Source of the DNA: Puccinellia tenuiflora
Lineage: Eukaryota > Streptophyta > Magnoliopsida > Poales > Poaceae
DNA length: 64,000 nucleotides
Direction: 5' to 3'
NCBI GenBank assembly: GCA_012064385.1
Contig: QRDG01000129.1
Coordinates: forward strand, 1,213,380-1,277,379
In this document: one piece after another, positions 57,166 to 64,000 of the stretch
Layout of the letters: every line of letters starts with the position of its first letter
Position numbering within the stretch: position 1 is the first letter of the stretch
The notes under the pieces: model-generated
What the model was told of the DNA's origin: nothing
What the model saw: the letters and a program-made list of their open reading frames with translations, nothing else
The model's database searches: none
Made by a program: the position numbers and the translations under genes

Positions 57166-59285
57166 TCAATTCTTATAGAACTGAAAGAACATGTTGTCAC
57201 TATCTCTGAAATGCTGTAGTAAACTCCCAGCCAAGGATCCGAAGGCAACCTGGCAAACAAAAATAAAAGCAACATACGGGATCAGGCAAAGGGGAAAGGC
57301 AAGTGACTCATTAGCAATAGATCCTAGGGCAAATTGAATATCAATATGCATATTCGTATAGAGAAAAGGAGAATCAATCCATCTGAAAAAAAAATGTAAC
57401 CAAATGAAACTATTGATTTGTATGAGTAATTAATCTCAAGGAACAACCTGTATACAAACAGTTGTTTCCACAGCCTAATAGTTGTCGGAAAGATCGAAAA
57501 ATACCCTTTTTGGTCAACCATACGAAACAATGTATCCTGAATATCTCAACGGCTTGTAGTTACTTCATAATTATTTAGCAAAGGGTCGAAGCAAATATTT
57601 TTTCAAAGAAGACCCGGGGCAAATAATGTAGATAATAGGAATGAGATAATAATGAAGTCTCAATGCAATATAGGCTACGTGTTGAATAAGAATTAGGACA
57701 CCAATGCCTCGACTCTTTACAGGTGAAGGGGCAACACTGCTATTATCCAACAGCCAGATGAGCTGATCGATAGACTAACCTGCCAAAGGGGCTACAGATA
57801 TTGATGCATGGCAATTACTTTTAAAAACGTGATTTCCTTTTATTTTAAACAAAGCAACAGAGAGCAAGGGCAAACCACAAGGAGCTCAGGTAACAGCAGC
57901 AAGCATTATTTTAGACACATCTAGAGGAAGAAATCATCGATCTGGATGACCTGTAATCAGCATTGCAGCAAAGGGTACTGTAATATGTACTGTTAGCAAC
58001 GCAGATAAGAACGTGGTTAAAACCTCATCTATGCTCTTTTCCGTTTGAAGCTAGACATGCATAGAATTCCAGTTTGGTTCGAGAACCTCAGGGCCAAAAG
58101 AATAGTTAGCAACTTTCTCACCTGCAGTAAAAATTGGTATGGTGTTACAGGTATGGGTGGTTTACCTCAAAAGTAGATAATGTAGAAGGTTGTTTACAAA
58201 CTTTTGACCGTAAAATCGCTGTTCCTAGAATCTTGACAGAACGGAACACCTGCTTGAGAGTTTTACATCAGTCAATGTGAATACATAATCAAAATAACCA
58301 AACTGACTTGATATATCAACTCCTTTTTTCCCATCAAAGATTTTTTTTGCTTAACTGATGGATATAAGATAAGTGCCGCTGTAGGAAACTCCTGGTACTC
58401 CATTTTCTTCTTCGAGCATGCCAGAGCCACCAGATGTAGTGCTGGTCAATCTCGTGCGATTTCCGTTAAGAGAATCTAAGTGCATAGTGACACAATATAT
58501 GAATAGATAGATTGGATAAAAAATATGAAAAGCAAGTACTAACCGAAACTGAATGAATAAACATCTACTTAAAAAATGTAACATAAGTATGATGGCGTCT
58601 AAAAAAGTATGGTTTGCAGCCCATGCAAGTTGCAACTCAATTTGTACAAAAAAAATCATATACTGTCTACGAAAGGAATATAAAAAAAGAGTACTGACAG
58701 TAGAGAACACGGGACTGCTGTACCATATATTCTAAGCAAAATACCATTTACCAAGTAGGTACAATGTGGATTAGTTAAAAGGCGGCAAGGAGAGACATGA
58801 TGAGAACAAAGACCAAATAACAAAACTAAGCCTCGGTACTGTATTTGATCTGATAAATGTTAGCTGATTACGAAAATGATAAAAAGGGGACCTGATACAA
58901 CTCCTGTTCATAGAAAAGTAAAGAAAGCAAAGCATTTGCAGCAGAACCTGCTAGTTCTATTTTGCAACAGTCACACAAAAATATCAGACATGTAAAAGTT
59001 CTGGATCAACTAAAAAAGGAAACTGGAACAGTATGAAAATAAAGTTATGAGATCCCACATCTACTAAATGTCAAGATGCGGAGCTCACCTAAAATCTTCA
59101 AACAGAAGAAGTTGCAAGAGAAGCCTCAAGAAGTGGCTTGATATGCTTTCCTGTAGTTTGCCATTTGATCCTTCGAATTCTATAAGCTGTGAACTAAGTT
59201 CTCCTGTGCTTCCAATTATTTCTTTGAAATGGTACGAAGCAAGAGCATTTACTCCTGTCAGCCACTTCTCAACAACATCGACATC
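57166..59285 (-). pseudogene. Captured exons of an unrecognised plant gene
   Basis: At least three exon-like segments with good splice sites lie on the minus strand. 59285-59089 has VEKWLTGVNALASYHFKEII and ISSHFLRLLLQLLLFEDFR. 58249-58166 has 28 codons in phase 0, VFRSVKILGTAILRSKVCKQ. 57249-57166 is a last exon, VAFGSLAGSLLQHFRDSDNM followed by FFQFYKN and a stop. A further exon-like piece is at 58465-58370. The helical, leucine-rich look suggests an ARM/HEAT-type or scaffold protein, but I cannot name it. With no start or promoter visible it is more likely a captured set of exons than a full gene. Confidence 0.45.
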
Positions 59286-60008
59286 CTGCAACATGGACAA
59301 AACAAACCTAGCTATCTCAGCTGGGGAATATTGACTGTATTTCAATATATAGAATGCACAACAATTGCAAGTGTTTCACATATTATAGATCAAAGAAAAT
59401 GTATGGACATCATAAGTGACAACCCAACAAAACATCTGATCATGCATTGTAATTCGCCAATTATATCTTGGTCATCTTTTTTTTTCATGATTTTCAAACA
59501 CTGAAGGTTTGCTCAGATAACCATATATCAGTTGAAGGCAGATGCAGAAGTGGGATCAGTGGGATAAGTGGGCTAGGGCAAATTAGATGGTCACTAAATG
59601 AGATTATCTATTCTCATGAAAATTCACGGAGGGCATGTAATTTTTTCTTTTACTAAGTGCAACAACAAATCACAATTGTATTTTAGACCAGAGTAATCAC
59701 TTTGGATTTTTTTTAACAAAACTACTGAATAGAACATGAGTTGACCAACTTTTTTCTATGGAATTGGATCCATAATATGAAATATGGTGCGGTACTCCAG
59801 TTGCAAAACTTCACTCCAGAAACGAAATTGGTCGCACAATAAGTTGGCGTTGCAGGGGATTGAATATCTGGTGCTCCAAGGAGATTCTAAATCCTTTTCT
59901 CAAATAAAGTTTCGAACACACTTAATTTAGAGTACAAAATTATGCAAATCAGCTAGCTTTTTTTAGTTGTGACAATTACTGTGGCATTAAGTACTGCTGT
60001 GTACGTAC

Positions 60009-60148
60009 CTGCTGGTCAATGAAGAGGAGCCCTAACTCATACATTTCCTTGTCTCGATTCTTGTTCTTCCATATCCGTGTGAGGCGTACCTTGACTTTCT
60101 ATCGCGGCCGTCGAGCAGAGAGGTCCTTCACTGAACCCGTCTGCATTC
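60009..60148 (-). pseudogene. RPA1-like (OB-fold) first exon with stop codon
   Basis: The minus-strand exon reads MQTGSVKDLSARRPR, stop (TAG, 60101-60099), KVKVRLTRIWKNKNRDKEMY and ELGLLFIDQQ, then a GTACGT donor. This is the N-terminal OB-fold of the RPA70-like proteins that are widespread in plants and occur in Helitrons. The stop replaces what is normally a Trp in KWKVKVR. Only this exon is found. An RPA-like gene inside a Helitron would be its accessory single-strand binding protein; here it is dead. Confidence 0.6.
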
Positions 60149-60230
60149 CTGTTGGAAAAATCACAGTGAGTAAACAAATTGTTAAGAATAAATGAATGAA
60201 AGGTGCTTCTGTCCAAAGAAATACAGGTAA

Positions 60231-60649
60231 AAAATAATGGTATAGTCTGTTGTGTGTGTTAATAATGTTTTACAGAACATTAGCTCGTTATCTAATCGTC
60301 AAGTCATATGAACAGATACATAGGGATTTTCTTAAGAATGTTAGCCCTTTTCTCTTTCATAATTGGTTGAAATGGATATTGCCTGTCACTTGAAAATAAG
60401 GTTGTTTCATTTAGAATTCAGCAAGTTTCTTATAAAATTGTTGTTAAACAGGTTGACGTTCCACTGGGAATGGAATAACAAAGGCTTTTGGCAGTTTGTG
60501 GATCGAGATGTGATTCGCTTTTTGAGTAATAGTTTCTAAAAAAATAATGGTATAGTCTGTTGTGTGTGTTAATAATGCTTTACAGAACAATAGCTCGTTA
60601 TCTAATCGTCAAGTCATATGAACAGATACATAGGGATTTTCTTAAGAAT
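60231..60649 (+). repeat. Direct repeat pair of 109 bp
   Basis: 60231-60339 and 60541-60649 differ at only two or so positions and are offset by 310 bp. Each starts AAAATAATGGTATAGTCTG and ends TTTTCTTAAGAAT. No matching LTR signals; probably a local duplication. Confidence 0.75.
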
Positions 60650-61750
60650 TAGTATTTTTTTATAGAGGTAATAGACTTAACCAAGTTGGGCCGTAGCAGG
60701 ACTTAAAAGAAATTGAAAGAAACGTATGTACAAAAATATTAGTAATTCAAAAGAACTTGCCTGTAAAAAAAATACTAATACGATTCCTGAAGGACTCAAA
60801 ATTATAAGCAATTAAAAGGATAGTGAAATATGAATCTATTTTGAGCATAATGCAATATACTAATTTTAGCAGACCATTTGCGAGATTGCAAAGTATTATT
60901 GTGACACTGAAACAACAGGACAATTGAAACGTCGTCGTCAGGCTAGAAAGAGATTTGCTAATACATTTCCGGCCGGCTGTACCTCGTCTTCCTGAACCAA
61001 AGCGCAAGATTTAGGAAAAGTAGAATAGATAGACCTGCAACTGAATGAGATAAGTACTCTAAATCAGCAAAGATAATTATATGCTTGAAGGTACTGACCA
61101 GAAATGCAGCTATGTCACTTGGCTAAGCCTTCAAATCAAAAGGCGGAAGAGAAAGAAAAGAAGCAGAACTAATCGTACCTGGATGGGCAGGGACAGAGGA
61201 CGCCATTCTCGTGGCTTGGGGATGAGGCGCCCAACCTCGTCTGCAGCGGCCTGCGCGGCACCTGCTCCGGTGCCATCTCCACCTCAAGCTCCACCAAGAT
61301 GGAGAGGGCGAGGAAGAGGAGAAGGAGGGGTACCGCAGCCTCGTCGTCGTAGAGGGCCGCTGCAGCTCCTCCCTCAGGCGCCATCTCCAGCACGGCTCCA
61401 CCGCAGCGGATGGAGAGGGCGAGGAGGAGGAGGAGAAGGAGGCGAAAGATGCGGCGGACAGGCGGGATCTCCGGCGGCTTTGGGCTCGTCGGCCTGCAGG
61501 GCCAAGCGGCGCCCCGCTCCTTCAGCCTGCTTCTCCAGCACGTGGAAGAGGGCACGGCGGAAGCCCCACGCGCGGACGCTTCCCCTGGCTCCTCCTCGCC
61601 CGCGTGCTAGAATAACCTTGGCCGCCGGAGGAGTGGCGGCTCGGGCTAGAGGTGGCAGGAGAGCTCGGGCGGCAGCGGCGTCGGGGTGGAGGCGGCCGCG
61701 TCGGGGAGGAGAGGTGAGTGGGGAAAATGTGGAGGATTGGGGAACCAGGC
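60650..61750. other. No clear gene; GC-rich low-complexity part
   Basis: 60650-61150 is AT-rich without features. 61280-61450 holds two diverged copies of a GATGGAGAGGGCGAGGA-type segment about 100 bp apart, which produce Leu-rich or Arg-rich spurious frames. Confidence 0.35.
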
Positions 61751-61754
61751 TAGG

Positions 61755-61945
61755 GTTTGGTGTTTATGTACCCTGCGGGGAGCGGCGCGCTCGACGACCC
61801 CTCCGCCGGCCACACCTTGGCCTTCTCCTCGTCCGGGAGCGCGAAGAACGCCGCCGACAGCTCGAGCGCGCGGGCCATGAGCTCCCGCGGCACGCCGTGG
61901 TTCACGACGCGGAAGAACCCGGTCGCCAGGCGCGGCGAGACGCGG
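61755..61945 (-). pseudogene. 2-oxoglutarate/Fe(II) dioxygenase N-terminal fragment
   Basis: The minus-strand frame contains TGFFRVVNHGVPRELMARAL and FFALPDEEKAKVW, the hallmark of the non-haem dioxygenase N-terminal domain in plants (gibberellin, flavonoid and related oxidases). A PLPAGY segment follows, where a splice donor (GGGTAC) may lie. The upstream part is out of character and no downstream exon with the HxD...H iron site is found. The frame extends to 62181, but its first 80 residues or so are low-complexity. A captured or decayed fragment is most likely. Confidence 0.6.
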
Positions 61946-62309
61946 ACGGAGCCGGGCGATTCCGGCATGCTCGCGCCGTTCCGGCACGCGGCTGTGGGCG
62001 AGGAGGGAGAAGCGGCGACGGCGGAGCACGGCGTGTGCTCCGATCTGAACGGGAAGGGGCGGAGCGGCGGGGGCACGCGGCGGCGGCGACGGCGATTCCG
62101 GCGTCGCGGGAGAGAGAAAGGGGAGGAGGGGGATTCTGCGGATAGTTTTTCAGAAAAGTCCTTGCCTTTGTCGTAAATCACAATTTGGCCTCTCGCCTCG
62201 CGTTCTCGTGGACTGCGGGTTCTATTATCAGTTTTGGGAAGGGCTTTTTTGAAAAAACGTCATCGACGCCTCCCGCTGACCGTCGGATCGTCGCCGGACG
62301 GACGGGATC

Positions 62310-62360
62310 ATCCGGGTACTGTAGTACTGTAGCGCTACAGTGCGCACTGTAGCTGTGGAC
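62310..62360. other. Palindromic CTGTAG-rich segment upstream of the GeBP gene
   Basis: Contains the perfect 16 bp palindrome ACTGTAGCGCTACAGT and further TACTGTAG/CTACAGTG copies within 50 bp. Could form a hairpin; a regulatory role is unproven. Confidence 0.4.
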
Positions 62361-62631
62361 AGCTGCCCAAAATAACTCGTGGGAACCGGTCGCGGCCCAC
62401 GCATCAGCCTCCCTTGCAAGTCCCACCGAAGGTGCACACCTGCGCACGCACCCACCCACCCACCGGCCAAACACAAGGCGATCGACCTGTCCCGTCTACT
62501 CGTCTAGGTCTAGCCGTCTCCATCCCCCAGCCAAGCCAAGCCAATCTCCCGTCCGTCCGGCCGCGCCGCGACCCAATCCACACAGGAGCAGATCGATCCC
62601 CACGCATCGTCTCACCTCGCAGGCTCGATCC

Positions 62632-63753
62632 ATGGCCTCGGACCAAACCCTCCCACTCCCGCCACTCCCCGCCCCGTCCAACCCCAACCAGATCCACACC
62701 CCGACCGCACCACACGACCCGACCCCGCCCCCCGCCGCGCGGAAGCTCCCCATCAAGCGCCGCTCCCCGCCGCGCCCCACCCCGTCCCCGTCCTCCTCCG
62801 GCCCGGCCTCCTCCGGCGCCGCCGACCAGCAGCAGCAGCCGCCCTTCAAGTTCCAGCGCATCTGGTCCGAGTCCGACGAGCTCCGCTTCCTGCAGGGCCT
62901 CCTCGGCTGCGGCTCCCAGGGCCTCGTCTTCCCGCGCGACCTCAACGTCTTCTACGACCGCTTCTCCGAGTCCATGCCCCAGCCCTACACCCGCTCCCAG
63001 CTCTCCGAGAAGCTCCGCCGCCTCAGGAACAAGCACCGCGGCGTCTCCACCCGCGTCGCCAGGGGCCTCGACCCCGCCCGCCTCGCCCCGCACGACCGCG
63101 ACGTGCTCCACCTCTGCGCCCGCCTCTGGGACCCCGCCAACGCCGCCACCTCGCCCTTCGCCGCCGGCTCCGGATCCTCCTCCGGGAACAAGCGCCGCCG
63201 CGCCAACCCGCAGGGAGGCGCCCTCTCGCTCGAGATGCCTGCCCCCTCCGGGGACAGCTACAATGGGATTAGTTCCTCCACCCCGGGCGCCGGCGCCTTC
63301 CTGGATGAGAACGGTGAGGATGCGATGTATCTCGAGCAGGAAAGCGGGCACCTTTACTTCGTCGAAGGTGCTGCTCTTGCAGCCGACTGCAGCCTCGATG
63401 GGCTTGCGATTGAGCAACCTGACACAGTCGCTCCTTTCACCAACAACATTGCCCCAGGCGAGGGAGTCGCCGTCGCTGATGTCCCAAATATTATTGGGAA
63501 CAACCTGGCTGTTGACAATGAGAACTGCAAGGTAATGCCGCCACAAAGCAGTGACCATCGCGTGGCAAGTGCCGTGCTGGATATTTTTGAGGAGTGTTTG
63601 AGGGAGGCAAAGGCTGATGGAACCATCTGCGATGCAAACGCTGAGGAAAGCGAGCTTGCCAAGCGGTGGAGGCAGCAGAGGATTGATGAGCTTGATGTGT
63701 TGAGCCGAAGACTCAGGTTGCTCATTGAGGATGCAACCACGGCTGGGCACTAA
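62632..63753 (+). CDS. GeBP/STKL-type transcription factor (DUF573)
   Basis: Intact single-exon gene, 373 residues. Residues 1-80 are Pro/Ser-rich. Residues about 82-175 form the GeBP-family (DUF573) DNA-binding domain: FQRIWSESDELRFLQGLLGC, FYDRFSESMPQPYTRSQLSE, KLRRLRNKHRG. A basic KRRRA motif near 188 is a likely nuclear localisation signal. Residues about 310-370 hold a leucine-rich helix (LAKRWRQQRIDELDVLSRRL) like the C-terminal dimerisation segment of the family. GeBP/STKL proteins are plant-specific nuclear regulators, linked in Arabidopsis to trichome and cytokinin responses. The ATG at 62632 is the first in frame; an upstream C-rich leader fits a 5' UTR. The gene is mostly one exon in this family, so the structure is normal. 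Confidence 0.9.
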   Translation: MASDQTLPLPPLPAPSNPNQIHTPTAPHDPTPPPAARKLPIKRRSPPRPTPSPSSSGPASSGAADQQQQPPFKFQRIWSESDELRFLQGLLGCGSQGLVFPRDLNVFYDRFSESMPQPYTRSQLSEKLRRLRNKHRGVSTRVARGLDPARLAPHDRDVLHLCARLWDPANAATSPFAAGSGSSSGNKRRRANPQGGALSLEMPAPSGDSYNGISSSTPGAGAFLDENGEDAMYLEQESGHLYFVEGAALAADCSLDGLAIEQPDTVAPFTNNIAPGEGVAVADVPNIIGNNLAVDNENCKVMPPQSSDHRVASAVLDIFEECLREAKADGTICDANAEESELAKRWRQQRIDELDVLSRRLRLLIEDATTAGH

Positions 63754-64000
63754 AGTGAGATGTGTTTGGTGACATGCTTCCACCCTTTGCCGCTATGTAT
63801 AGAAAACTAGCTTATTGTGCTATGGTTATGTAGCTCATTGCTCTGCTTGAGCCTTGCTTTAGCCTGTCTATCATGATTTATGCCTATGTAACGTTGCTAC
63901 GGATATTCTTGTTTAGTTAATAAGTATCATTCCATCGTCACAATAATACCTTATGGTTCCAGCATTGTTGTCTATCTAGCGTCCTGCTGCCAGTATCATT
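63754..64000 (+). other. 3' flank of the GeBP gene
   Basis: AT-rich untranslated sequence with AATAAG (about 63919) and AATAAT (about 63943) as possible polyadenylation signals. Confidence 0.5.

Larger units (their letters stand above)
56740..60148 (-). mobile_element. Putative Helitron (3' end found) with captured exons
   Basis: On the minus strand the sequence forms a perfect hairpin GCGCGGCG-TGT-CGCCGCGC (56771-56753), then 9 bases (TAATTTCAA), then CTAG (56743-56740), then T. This is the standard Helitron 3' terminus: hairpin, short spacer, CTRR, host T. Minus-strand exon-like pieces of host genes and an RPA-like exon lie upstream of it, as expected for a gene-capturing Helitron. The 5' TC end was not found; it lies right of 60148 or is lost. 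No Rep/helicase is seen. Confidence 0.55.

Noticed and set aside
61000..61040. Possible Helitron 5' end TCTATCTATTCTAC on minus near 61034
   Set aside because: The flanking base is G where a Helitron needs A, and no second copy is available to confirm it.
62404..63783. 459-codon minus frame and a second 373-codon plus frame over the GeBP gene
   Set aside because: Out-of-frame shadows; the DUF573 domain is only in the frame starting at 62632.
1..64000. tRNA, rRNA or miRNA genes
   Set aside because: I saw only primer-binding sites that resemble the 3' ends of tRNAs next to LTRs; no cloverleaf-like full tRNA was found by eye. A tRNAscan run would settle it.

Overview
This 64 kb window is plant nuclear DNA, almost certainly from a Triticeae grass (wheat, Aegilops, barley or relatives). 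It has an Angela/BARE-1/WIS-type copia LTR (start TGTTGGGAATATGCC), a CACTA terminus (CACTACTAGGAAAAGGC read on the minus strand), Athila-like and Tat-like gypsy elements nested inside one another, Mutator and hAT elements, and GT-AG spliced genes with GC-rich first exons. There is no sign of bacterial organisation.

Only three host genes look substantial. (1) A seven-exon DUF3615-family gene (23728 to 20430, minus) whose last exon continues in frame into a copy of the C-terminal tail of its neighbour. (2) An OZ/VAR3-type RanBP2 zinc-finger gene for an organelle protein (31321 to 25656, minus, six exons), carrying one apparent single-base frameshift in a homopolymer and one splice-phase problem. 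(3) A single-exon GeBP/STKL-type transcription factor gene (62632-63753, plus) that is intact. A frameshifted fragment of another plant gene lies at the left edge beside a CACTA end, and captured exons lie inside a putative Helitron at 56.7-60+ kb.

Layout: 1-1407 CACTA end with gene fragment; 1.7-4.3 kb transposase fragment, TRIM element and LTR debris; 4.27-6.28 kb Angela LTR cut off at the only N of the window; 6.29-16.15 kb a MuDR-type transposase gene split by a recent LTR retrotransposon with 3.83 kb LTRs and a 441 bp interior; 16.9-19.9 kb non-autonomous copia with unequal LTRs; 20.3-31.3 kb the two linked genes, with two Mutator-type insertions between them and hAT and MITE insertions in introns; 31.5-35.1 kb a transposon with a convergent PB1-like and GRF zinc-finger gene pair; 35.1-53.7 kb a three-level nest (gypsy Z inside an LTR of Athila-like X, X inside the leader of element W); 53.7-56.7 kb LTR debris; 56.7-62.2 kb Helitron-like and captured gene pieces; 62.2-64 kb the GeBP gene.

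The nesting is supported by target-site duplications read directly: GCGTC (TRIM), AGGAC (copia), ATGAGGATG and TTTCCCAAA (two Mutator-type elements), CTATGTGG (hAT), AAGGTAGTA (MITE), GCTGT (X) and CTACC (Z). I found no wholly new defence-like or metabolic system. The most unusual items are the chimeric DUF3615/OZ-tail gene, the pol-less gypsy with an intact spliced antisense gene, the copia with leader-like sequence inside its 5' LTR, and a long-LTR, tiny-interior element.
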